From Firmicutes bacterium ADurb.Bin146 (GTDB taxonomy: Bacteria > Bacillota > Clostridia > DUPQ01), in assembly GCA_002070475.1 (NCBI GenBank), contig MWDI01000021.1, positions 1 through 64,000 of the forward strand: a stretch of DNA of 64,000 bases, written 5' to 3'. Under the pieces are notes generated by a model. It was not told the DNA's origin and ran no database searches. It saw only the letters and a program-made list of their open reading frames with translations. The translations under genes and the position numbers were made by a program. Below, in pieces: positions 54,392 through 63,053 of this stretch; the stretch's first letter is position 1, and every line of letters starts with the position of its first letter.

Positions 54392-55168
54392 CTATTCAGC
54401 TTCACTATCCTTTGGTACTTCAACCGGTTTGTTCTTTTTGTAAACCAGTTTCATAAGTGCTTCCACTACCACAGAGCCGATTATTACGGCGGCTACTGTT
54501 TCAGGTATTCCGTTTGCTACGCCTATTCCGACTAAAAAGTCTTTTGCCATTGAAGGCTCAACACCCAGTTTGGCAACCCACTCGCTTCCATAAAACACTC
54601 CTATCATAGTAAGCACCAAGACGGTATTTGTCAATGTCGCTACAGCTGCAGATATTGCTACTGCGAAATTTTTGGATTCATAATTTAAAATCGTATAGAC
54701 CTCTGCTCCAAAGACTACTAACAATAGGAAGATATTGAATATAGCATAAAAGATATTTCCCGCCTGGAAATTGGATATCGACTGGTTCAGAAGATAATAT
54801 GCTATTGCAAAAAGCATCAAAGTGAGAAGTGTCACTGAAAGGGGTTTCTTCATCTTCTTGAATAATGCGAAAACCAGATATGCTACAAGGCCTACAAGTA
54901 TTCTAGGCACTACTGATACTAAAGGATTTAGGAATACATATGATGTAACAGTAGGGAATAAAAGCGCGTTTAAAATACTGGATAAACCAAAAATCAAGCC
55001 TACTATCGCTCCTACCAAAGGTCCTTCTAAAATTGCTGCTACTATTACAGGAATGTGTATGATTGTTGCTTTTGTCGGTCCGATGGGTATATACCCTATC
55101 GGCGTTAAAGCCATTACTATGCATAATGCACCCATTATGCCCGCTATCGCGATTTTACGTGTCTTCAT
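54392..55168 (-). CDS. ECF transporter S component
   Basis: The protein has 258 residues, six or so helices, and the opening MKTRKIAIAGIMGALCIVMA with GYIPIGPTKATIIHIPVI, typical of ECF S components that bind a vitamin or other micronutrient. The C-terminal segment GIPETVAAVIIGS has the small-residue helix of this family. The A and T genes are not in the window. Its transcript leader is about 45 nt, too short for a riboswitch. Ligand unknown. Confidence 0.85.
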   Translation of the reverse strand: MKTRKIAIAGIMGALCIVMALTPIGYIPIGPTKATIIHIPVIVAAILEGPLVGAIVGLIFGLSSILNALLFPTVTSYVFLNPLVSVVPRILVGLVAYLVFALFKKMKKPLSVTLLTLMLFAIAYYLLNQSISNFQAGNIFYAIFNIFLLLVVFGAEVYTILNYESKNFAVAISAAVATLTNTVLVLTMIGVFYGSEWVAKLGVEPSMAKDFLVGIGVANGIPETVAAVIIGSVVVEALMKLVYKKNKPVEVPKDSEAE

Positions 55169-55219
55169 ATTAAATTACCTCCGCTTCAGTTCCCATAAGG
55201 GATACCTATCTTGGTGCGA

Positions 55220-55248
55220 ATTATATAACAGGATAAGCGCATATGCAA
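55220..55248 (-). promoter_or_regulatory. Promoter of the ECF S-component gene
   Basis: On the minus strand TTGCAT (55248-55243), 17 nt, TATAAT (55225-55220), 52 nt before the start. Confidence 0.8.
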
Positions 55249-55308
55249 TAAAAAGTATAAAGAAAACACGCTCATACCATAGTATACCAATAATAATGTA
55301 AGATATAT

Positions 55309-55995
55309 TTATCCGATAACCAGTTTCCCGTCCCTCATGCTTAAGACCTCGTCAGCATCAGCCGATATCCCGAGATCATGAGTAACCACTATGACACAGT
55401 AACCCTCATCATGTGCAAGGGTCTTCAATATCCCTATGATGTTCTTACCGTTCTCGGTATCAAGGTTCCCTGTCGGCTCATCAGCCAGTATTATCTGAGC
55501 TCCTGACGCCAGTGCTCTTGCTATTGCGACCCTCTGCTGCTCTCCGCCGGAAAGCATGGAAGGGAATCTTTTATAGAACTTTTCATCCATTCCTACCGCA
55601 TTTATCTTTTTAGTAGCTGTCTGCCATGCCTGTTTCTCATTCATTCCCTTGAGCTGCAAAGGGTACATGACGTTCTCAATCACTGTAAGTAGAGGGAACA
55701 GGTTGAAGTCCTGGTATATTACTGATACATCCTCTCTTCTATACCTGTCACGGTCCATCTCCTTAGTGGACTTGCCCATGTATGAGACGCTGCCTTCTTT
55801 AGGAACATCCAGCCCGGCAAGCAGGGAAAGGAGGGTAGTCTTGCCTGAGCCAGACTTGCCTACTATGGCATAGAACCTTCCTTTTTGGAACTCATAACTT
55901 ACCCCGTTGACCGCTTTTACTGTCTGGTACTTGTTGCTGTATTCGTATACTGTGTTATCAAGTTCAAGTATTCTCTGTTCTGTTTCCATTTTCAT
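55309..55995 (-). CDS. MacB/LolD-type ABC ATPase, paralog
   Basis: The 228-residue ATPase is a close paralog of the cassette 1 ATPase: GKSGSGKT, IYQDFNLFPLL, MLSGGEQQRVAIARAL and LADEPTGNLDTENG are the same. All ATPase motifs are intact. The partner permease genes upstream on this strand are broken (56004-57235 and 57232-58671), so it may be an orphan or be borrowed by another FtsX pair. By eye its codons are richer in G+C than the cassette 1 copy, hinting at a different history. Confidence 0.9.
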   Translation of the reverse strand: MKMETEQRILELDNTVYEYSNKYQTVKAVNGVSYEFQKGRFYAIVGKSGSGKTTLLSLLAGLDVPKEGSVSYMGKSTKEMDRDRYRREDVSVIYQDFNLFPLLTVIENVMYPLQLKGMNEKQAWQTATKKINAVGMDEKFYKRFPSMLSGGEQQRVAIARALASGAQIILADEPTGNLDTENGKNIIGILKTLAHDEGYCVIVVTHDLGISADADEVLSMRDGKLVIG

Positions 55996-56003
55996 ATTCC
56001 TTT

Positions 56004-57235
56004 CTATTCGTTTGATTTCATTATTTTCATTACGTTAATTCTGGTTATGTTGATTACCGCTACTGTCGCGCCTGCAAGATAGCATGCGATAAATATGAGT
56101 ATGTCTTTGGCAATGAAAAGAGCTCCTGTACCGTGTATTAGGAAATATATGCCTATACCTATCAGTGTGCCGATTACCCCGAACAGAGACTGTTCGAAGA
56201 AAGCTTCTGTAAAGACCAGTCCCTTTGAGGTGCCCAGGCTTCTCATATTGGCAAACTCCGGCTTCCTGTTCCTTATGAAAAGCATACAGGCTATGAAGCC
56301 TATAACTGCTGACAGGATGAATATGATAGGTTTTACTTTTTCAAGCATGCTTATATTCTTTCTTAACGGAGTTATAGTCTGTACAAGCTGATTATCCATT
56401 AAAGTAAGAGCATATTTATCGTAGTATCCTTATCATTACCCATATAGCCCGTCGGTACAAATATTTTCGATGCTTTTTCCTTAAATTCATCAATCTTCAA
56501 GTTGTCAGTTATCGTAAATTTAAGGCCTTCACTGTATAAATCACCTGTAAAACCTATTTTAAGGGTTTCTACAATGACTGGCCATGGGCAGTATATATCT
56601 TTATCACCATTAGTATATGTACCGATTACTTTGAGTTTTATCGGTACTTTTACCATTTCCCTGCTTACAAGTTCGATATATGCATACAGGGTTATGTAAC
56701 CGTCTTTATCTATTCTTGGAGTACCTGTTGATTTACCCTCTGCTAATTTTGCAGATACAAGACAAATGTCTGAATCGCTCAAAAAAGCTGATTCATCATA
56801 ATTCTCATAGTATGTGATTTCTGCCTTGTTGACAGGAAGAAGGCTGACATCTGCTTTTGTCCTGCTTATACCTATCAGATTAGGTAAAGCCTCTCCATCG
56901 GGTGGAGTGTAATTTTCACTAGGGAGGTAGTACACCGATCTTTTCAGGCATAAATCTTTTATGTAGGAGCTATATTCACCAATAGTTTCACTAAACATCT
57001 TTATATACTTTGAATAGACTTTTGCTTCAGTGCCGTCCTTCATAGTCAGAAATCCTTCTACATCAATTGTTTCATATGCTTCATTCATCCTTGTATACTG
57101 TTTTTCCAGTGAGAATGATATCTCACTGATAAGAATAGTGAATGATGCAGCAACAAGGATAAGTATAAGGCTCTTTATAGCATCTCTTGTCATTCTTTTT
57201 AATGCATAACTTATGACAAATACAAACTTTCTCAT
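56004..57235 (-). pseudogene. FtsX/MacB-type permease, small subunit, frameshifted
   Basis: Two frames cover one permease. 57235-56399 (278 residues) has the first helix and the ectodomain (VIGTYTNGDKDIYCPW), ending in INMLLL then TAA. 56399-56004 (131 residues) starts at an ATG overlapping that stop (TAATG) and has the three FtsX helices (NRKPEFANMRSLGTSKG). In the +2 frame the segment reads ALTLMDNQLVQTI, continuous with the intact 399-residue paralog at 5791, so a one-base lesion is the simplest view. A split two-subunit gene with translational coupling is the alternative. Confidence 0.75.
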
Positions 57236-58671
57236 TTCTTTTTCCTCCCTTTTATCCTGCCTGCTCCCTTCAGTAGGGCGAGCGGCTCCATCATGGAATA
57301 CCTCTTAGCCATTACAGCTGAAGCGGAAGACAGGAATATAAGCTGTATACCTCCTATCATAAGCACGGACTGAGGCGATTTCTTCAAATCAAAGCTCTCG
57401 ATGAGTGAGGAGTCATATTTTCCGGATATGGACTGGTCTGTCTTAAAGCTGCTGAACTCCAGGTTCACATTATCCTCCCTGGCTTCCTCATATATCTTTC
57501 CCACTATGCCATCATACATGAAATACCCGGCGATCCCGCCTGCAAGGCTGGATATGATTATCACGCACATAAGCATTACAAGCATATGTACGAATATATG
57601 GCTTCTTTTTGTCCCGAGAGACATCATTATCCCCGCGGTCTTCCTGCTCCTTGAAGCCATGATTATGAAGAAAGCTGACAGCACTACCGCCCATACGGCA
57701 ACAGACACATACATCAAAAGGCTGGTGCTCTCCTTAAGGGAGTCCAGTATGGGTGATATCAAAGAATACCCCTGGTCATAGTAATAGAACATGCCGCCGT
57801 ATCCTAATGATTCCATCTCTTTTTCGAAAGCCTCAATATGGCCGGGCTTGATGACGTACGAGTGGGTGTTGGATATGCTTTGATACTGGCCAGAAGCAGC
57901 AGGTATAATCTCGCCTGTCTCCTCAATGATTTTCCTACTAATTCTGAACTCTGGAAGCTCAAACGTTATGGATCCTTCTATAGACCCTTGCGGTGCGAAT
58001 GCATTGTTAGGTGTGAAGAAGAACTCGTTTTCGTCCCATATGTTCTCAGCCTTGTATATGCCTATGACCTCAAAAGTACTCTCTTCAATGAATCCGCATC
58101 CGTCACCATATGGGGCATGCCGCCATATTTGTTCACTATCTGTCTTCAGCATAATATATCCGTTGGACCAGAAACTAAAATTCATCTTATCTTCGACCTT
58201 TATGCCGCTGTCTCTTGCGGTCTCTGCGCTGATGATGCATACCTTAGCCCCATCGGAATATTCCTGTTCCGTGAATGTTCGGCCTTCTGTAATGTATGCA
58301 AGGCCCTGGTTGAATAAAAGGATGCTGTCAAGGTTCCCTGTGAAGTTCATCTTGAGGGAGCTCAGGGTTATCTGGCACTGCTCTATCAATCTTTCCCATT
58401 TCTCTCCTTTTTCAGAAGAAAGAAAATCCTCAAGTGTTCCATCCAGTTTCGCATATGATATATATGCGTCATCTTTGTATGCTTTTATATTGCAGTCCTC
58501 GATATTGTATTCCTTTATTTCTACTGTACCAAATGGGCGTCCTTTAATGATAATGCTGCTATCAGTCCCCAGAATCTCGTGCATATATGGTTCGAATTTA
58601 ATCAATTCATAATATTCATAGTCTGAATTAATATCTTCCTTTGGTAGCAGACCCTCGAGCCAGAAACCCAC
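57232..58671 (-). pseudogene. FtsX/MacB-type permease, large subunit, 5'-truncated
   Basis: The readable 479 residues match residues about 165-650 of the intact large permease at 3842 (VERCKITQHS against IEQCQITLSS; FEKEMESLGYGGMFYYYDQGY; three C-terminal helices). The first helix and about 165 residues are missing, the apparent GTG start (58671) has no ribosome site, and an in-frame stop (TAA) comes 12-14 nt upstream. The sequence beyond 58671 does not code for the missing part. This is a truncated remnant, with its break point near 58670. Confidence 0.8.
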
Positions 58672-58958
58672 AGGCTTATGTTGTTAACAGGAACATGAAA
58701 GAATTTATCAGCAAGAACTTGTATTCTCAAGCAATGAACAGAACTATAAGAGAATATGGTCAGATAAGAGAAATAGAAGATCCTATTAAAATATATATTT
58801 TAATGAAGAATATACTTTTTTATCTTATCCTGTAATACATGGAGAAGATCAAGTAGTATATTATAATATTGCCTTTAATAGTAAAAATGAGATATCCAGC
58901 TTATTTACTACTCTTTTCCTTATTAAGTTAAATACAATCATCTGAATGAATTAAGCAT
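58672..58958. other. Non-coding stretch next to the truncated permease
   Basis: The 287 nt hold no gene I support. Plus-strand frames around 58641-58835 could code about 60 residues (RNPQAYVVNRNMKEF...) but have no ribosome site and no family; they may be a fragment left by the rearrangement that cut the permease. The stretch is very AT-rich toward 58850-58950. Confidence 0.4.
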
Positions 58959-60050
58959 TTATGCTTTGAGCATGGCATCTACATTCTCAACAGGAACATC
59001 CGGCTGTACATTATGTGATGCTGCTAATACATAGCCTCCATTGTGGCTTAGTATGCCGGATACCCTGCGTACTTCCTCTTTAACCTGTTCTTTTGTTGCT
59101 TTGGATAAGAGGTTCTGCTCGTCAATACCTCCCCAGAAAACAATTTTATCACCATATTCAGCTTTAAGCTTTTCCGGTTCCATATCTTTTGTCCCTGGCT
59201 GTATAGGATTCAATATATCTACTCCCATGTCGATAATAGTATCCATAAGCTTGTAAACCGAACCGCATGAATGATGGAAGAATAAGGTGTTACATATTGA
59301 TTTTACCTGGCTTATTCTTTTTTTATACCATGGAGCTATCATTTCTTCAAACATATCAGGTGAAAGGAACGGGCCGTTCTGCATCCCGAAATCATCCCCG
59401 CTGGTTGTAAGATGTATATATTTACCCAGACTTCCATAATACAGTTCGTTTATATCTGTAACATATTTATGATAATTGGAAAAGAACCATTCAGCTGTTT
59501 CCGGTTCTGCAGCAACTCTGTATAGAAAATCATCAAAACCGAACATCCAGCAGCCTAACTCGAAGTACCCGTATACAGGATGCTCAGCAACAACGACATA
59601 GTCCGTATCATAATACAGCCTTTTGGCTTTCTCGGTCTGTTCTTTAAGTAGGGCCATATCTATATCTTTTGCATCCGGCCATGGAAATGCCTTAATTTCC
59701 TCAAAAGTTGCATCCTTTAATGGGTTATTCACTATCTCCCAGTACATACCGAATAACTGCCATTTTATACCCCAGCAGTTTGTATATACTCCTTTAGATC
59801 TTTTTGAGTTATCAGTAAGCTTTGTTGTCGGTTTGAATAAAGCTCCAGCTCTTCGAAAATCAATGTCATAATACTGCATTATCTTTTCTTCAGCATCGGA
59901 AAGATCCATTGCATCCATACCATGGTATTTTACAAAGCTCTTTAGGAATTCTTCATGATATGAGGTCAATGAAGTGCCATTTAAATCCAGTGGCGGCCTG
60001 TCAGTTTGTATATGTTTAATTGTCTTATCAAATCTAGTCCTGTAATCCAT
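58959..60050 (-). CDS. Uroporphyrinogen decarboxylase-fold protein
   Basis: The protein has 363 residues. DYRTRFDKTIKHIQTDRPPLD is the usual opening of URO-D-family proteins, and FFHHSCGSVYKLMDTIIDMG near 245 has the His/Cys pair that binds zinc in MtaA/MtbA-like methyltransferases; IQPGTKDMEPEKLK follows as in the family. There is no haem or corrinoid gene near. A TATAAT at 60063-60058 lies only 7 nt before the ATG and there is no ribosome site, so the mRNA may be leaderless. It is divergent from the flavoprotein operon. Confidence 0.85.
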   Translation of the reverse strand: MDYRTRFDKTIKHIQTDRPPLDLNGTSLTSYHEEFLKSFVKYHGMDAMDLSDAEEKIMQYYDIDFRRAGALFKPTTKLTDNSKRSKGVYTNCWGIKWQLFGMYWEIVNNPLKDATFEEIKAFPWPDAKDIDMALLKEQTEKAKRLYYDTDYVVVAEHPVYGYFELGCWMFGFDDFLYRVAAEPETAEWFFSNYHKYVTDINELYYGSLGKYIHLTTSGDDFGMQNGPFLSPDMFEEMIAPWYKKRISQVKSICNTLFFHHSCGSVYKLMDTIIDMGVDILNPIQPGTKDMEPEKLKAEYGDKIVFWGGIDEQNLLSKATKEQVKEEVRRVSGILSHNGGYVLAASHNVQPDVPVENVDAMLKA

Positions 60051-60180
60051 GTATAAGATTATACACTGTATTTTTATGTTGGGTAATATAATCTATAAAT
60101 CTTTGCATTTTAAAGTGCTTTGCATAACACTAAATTTTACTTTTTATGCATACAAACCAGGTATTATATACCGATTCAAC

Positions 60181-60209
60181 TTGAAATAATTGTCATATGA
60201 ACATATAAT
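60181..60209 (+). promoter_or_regulatory. Promoter of the flavoprotein operon
   Basis: TTGAAA (60181-60186), 17 nt, TATAAT (60204-60209). The start is a TTG about 98 nt downstream after GAAGGGGG. The leader between holds no riboswitch I recognise. Confidence 0.7.
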
Positions 60210-60306
60210 ACAGGTAAGCAGTTAAATTCTATACATAATATTAATATGGTTGACGCTATAACTATTGGTTAAACAAATACCATAAAAAGAAGGGGGTTGA
60301 CACATT

Positions 60307-61842
60307 TTGAGTGAACGAACATACGATGTCGTTGTTATCGGTGCAGGAAATGGCGGTCTGGCAGCTGCAGCGACTACAGCGCAAAAAGGAATGAAGACGC
60401 TGCTTATAGAGCAGCACAGTCTGCCTGGCGGGTTTGCGAGCAGCTTTGTACGAGGCAGGTTTGAATTCGAACCTTCACTACATGAATTATGTGATGTCGG
60501 TAAAGAAGGTGAGTGGGGCGGATGCGGGACATTTTTTAAAGACCTTGGCCTGGATATCGAATGGGTTCCAGTACCCGAAGCATACAGGATGGTCATAACA
60601 GGAAAGGATGAGAAACTTGATGTCACCATGCCTTTCGGTGTAAAGGAATACATCGACAAGATGGAACACTATGTTCCTAAAAGCAGAGAATTTATAACAA
60701 AGTTTTTTGATCTTTGTCAGGAAGTGCTTGAAGCGATAGGATATCTCGGAGCATCAAAAGGCAATCCAGATAAAAAGATACTGACAAGCAAGTATGCCAA
60801 CTTTTTGAAAACAGCCTCATACAGTGTGGACCAGGTGGAAAAAGCACTTAAGATTCCCCAAAAAGCCCGTGACATACTGAATGCATACTGGTGTTATCTT
60901 GGAACTGATACTGCGCATCTGGGATTTACGGTTTATGCTGCTATGCTTATTAAGTATTTATTAGTCGGAGCATATATCCCCAAGATGCGTTCTCATGAGA
61001 TTTCACTGGCATTTGAAAAAGCTATACGTGATTTCGGAGGAGAAATAGCTTACAGCACAAAAGTAGAAAAGATACTGGTCGAAAACGAATCAGTTATTGG
61101 AGTAACCACTGACAAAGGTGAAAAAATCAACACTAAGCATGTTATCTGTAATGCACCAAGACATGTCGCATACGGTCATATGGTCGAAGGTGCGGATGAT
61201 GTAAAAGCAAAAGCAAACAGGGAATTCAATGCAAGAAAAGTTGGCGGTAAAGGATATGTAGCATATTTCGGACTGAATAAGACAGTACAGGAATTAGGAA
61301 TCAGTGATTACAGCTATTTCATTTATCCGACAACTGATAACAAGAAATTATACAACAGCATGTTTAAACGAGGGGATAATCCTGTTCAGGCTATAGTATT
61401 TCTTAATAATGCGATACCTGACTGTTCACCTCCGGGCACAAGCATAATATCCGTTACGACGCTATATAAGGATAACGCATGGGATGATGTTGATGAGGTA
61501 AAATATGTTAAAGCAAAGAACGACATCGCTAAAAACATAGTAAGGGATGTTGAAGCAGCGCTTAACATCAAGATTTCCGATGCGATTGAGGAATTCTGTG
61601 TGGCATCACCTCAGACATTTGCCAGATATACAGGAGCCTATGACGGTGGCATATACGGATATGAATCCGAAACATGGGATTCACTGCTCCCTCGTCTTCT
61701 GATGATGAAAGAGGATTTGTATATAAAGGGGCTCAGGTTCGTAGGAGGATATGGATTCAGATGCCATGGATACAGTTCAGGATATATGTCTGGAAATACA
61801 AAAGGATTATTAACGTATAAAGACAGTTTGGAGGATAAGTGA
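60307..61842 (+). CDS. CrtI/RetSat-like FAD-dependent oxidoreductase, 1
   Basis: The protein has 511 residues from a TTG start. The FAD site VVVIGAGNGGLAAA (10-23), LPGGFASSF, and a C-terminal GGYGFRCHGYSSGYMSG FAD loop fit the phytoene dehydrogenase/retinol saturase group, which remove or add hydrogen at conjugated double bonds. No signal peptide. It overlaps the reductase gene by 4 nt. The paralog at 63054 shares FVRGRFEFEPSLHE. Substrate is unknown; a polyene, lipid or steroid double bond is likely. Confidence 0.8.
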   Translation: MSERTYDVVVIGAGNGGLAAAATTAQKGMKTLLIEQHSLPGGFASSFVRGRFEFEPSLHELCDVGKEGEWGGCGTFFKDLGLDIEWVPVPEAYRMVITGKDEKLDVTMPFGVKEYIDKMEHYVPKSREFITKFFDLCQEVLEAIGYLGASKGNPDKKILTSKYANFLKTASYSVDQVEKALKIPQKARDILNAYWCYLGTDTAHLGFTVYAAMLIKYLLVGAYIPKMRSHEISLAFEKAIRDFGGEIAYSTKVEKILVENESVIGVTTDKGEKINTKHVICNAPRHVAYGHMVEGADDVKAKANREFNARKVGGKGYVAYFGLNKTVQELGISDYSYFIYPTTDNKKLYNSMFKRGDNPVQAIVFLNNAIPDCSPPGTSIISVTTLYKDNAWDDVDEVKYVKAKNDIAKNIVRDVEAALNIKISDAIEEFCVASPQTFARYTGAYDGGIYGYESETWDSLLPRLLMMKEDLYIKGLRFVGGYGFRCHGYSSGYMSGNTKGLLTYKDSLEDK

Positions 61843-63041
61843 CAATGGATAAGAAATTAAATGTAAAGATAAAACCAATAGGGCTTTTGGATCTTCTGGC
61901 ATTTAAAAAGCTGATACCGAACAGAAAGAAGAAGTTTGAAGAAGCACCTGCTACAGAAATCAAGAAAACTCCGCCGATGAATGAACTGGCGGCAAAGCTG
62001 CATCCGAAACACCAGAAATTCATGATAACAAAGATTACCGATCTGACAGACAGTATGAGACAATTCGAGCTTGCTTCCGATTCTGCTGCATATTTCCGTG
62101 CAGGTCAGTATATAAGCGTGAAATTCGATATTGACGGACATAAGGTAACAAGGCCATATTCCATAATGAGCTCGCCGAAAGATGCATTATCCGGAGTCTA
62201 TAAGCTGGGTATAAAGAAAGCGGATGGCGGTTATGTGACTGATTACATCTTTAATAACTGGAAAGTAGGTAAAGTTATTGAGACATCCGGTCCGGAAGGC
62301 AATTTCTATTACGAGGATATGCGCGATGCTAAAACAGTTATTGGTATTGCAGGCGGCTGCGGAATCACACCTTTCTTTTCTATGGCTCAAGCAATAAGGG
62401 ACGGTATAGAGGATTTTAACCTTTATCTCATATATGGATGCAAGACCTTAAACGAAAGCGCTCTTAAAAAGGAGCTTGATCAGATAGCCGCGACTGACAG
62501 CAGGGTAAGGCTCATCTGTGTTTTAAGTAATGAAGAAAAAGAAGGTTATGAGTCAGGATTCATTACAGCTGATATTATTAAGAAATATGCAGGCAATGAG
62601 CCGTACTCAGTATTCATGTGTGGTCCGCAGGTCATGTATGACTTTGTAGGCAAGGAGATAGCAAAACTCGGGCTGGCAAAGAAGTACGTCAGACGTGAGC
62701 TTTACGGTCAGATTAATAATATTGAGAAGTATCCGGGATTCCCCAAAGACAAAGTCGGGAAGAAATATAAACTTACTTTACACATCGGAAATAACACGAT
62801 TACAACAGAAGCTTTATCATCAGAAAGCGTGCTGGTTGCTGTGGAGCGGGCTAAAGCTGAAGCTCCGTCGCTTTGCAGGACAGGTGAATGCGGATGTTGC
62901 AGAAGTCGTCTCATATCAGGTGATGTATTTATAGTTCCTGATACTGATGGACGCCGTATGGCAGACAAGAAATTCGGATATATCCATATCTGCAGTTCCT
63001 TCCCTCTTTCAGACCTGGAAGTAGAAATACCGGTCGTGTAA
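61839..63041 (+). CDS. Ferredoxin-NAD(P)H-reductase-type electron-transfer protein with 2Fe-2S
   Basis: The protein has 400 residues in three parts: an FAD-binding barrel with RPYSIMSSP (about 105-113), an NAD domain with GIAGGCGITPF and the MCGPQVMYDF motif, and a C-terminal plant-type [2Fe-2S] domain with CRTGECGCC near 350 (Cys-x4-Cys-x2-Cys) and the final Cys in IHICSSFP. It should pass electrons from NAD(P)H through FAD to the iron-sulfur cluster. The flanking flavoproteins are likely acceptors. Start ATG overlaps the first flavoprotein stop. Confidence 0.9.
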   Translation: MTMDKKLNVKIKPIGLLDLLAFKKLIPNRKKKFEEAPATEIKKTPPMNELAAKLHPKHQKFMITKITDLTDSMRQFELASDSAAYFRAGQYISVKFDIDGHKVTRPYSIMSSPKDALSGVYKLGIKKADGGYVTDYIFNNWKVGKVIETSGPEGNFYYEDMRDAKTVIGIAGGCGITPFFSMAQAIRDGIEDFNLYLIYGCKTLNESALKKELDQIAATDSRVRLICVLSNEEKEGYESGFITADIIKKYAGNEPYSVFMCGPQVMYDFVGKEIAKLGLAKKYVRRELYGQINNIEKYPGFPKDKVGKKYKLTLHIGNNTITTEALSSESVLVAVERAKAEAPSLCRTGECGCCRSRLISGDVFIVPDTDGRRMADKKFGYIHICSSFPLSDLEVEIPVV

Positions 63042-63053
63042 AGGAAGGATAAA

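Noticed and set aside
55169-55308. Riboswitch upstream of the ECF S-component
   Set aside because: The promoter at 55220-55248 leaves a leader of only about 45 nt and no known aptamer pattern is visible.
58641-58835. Rightward 64-codon frame next to the truncated permease
   Set aside because: It overlaps the permease remnant, has no ribosome site and no recognisable family. I treat it as part of a rearranged non-coding stretch.
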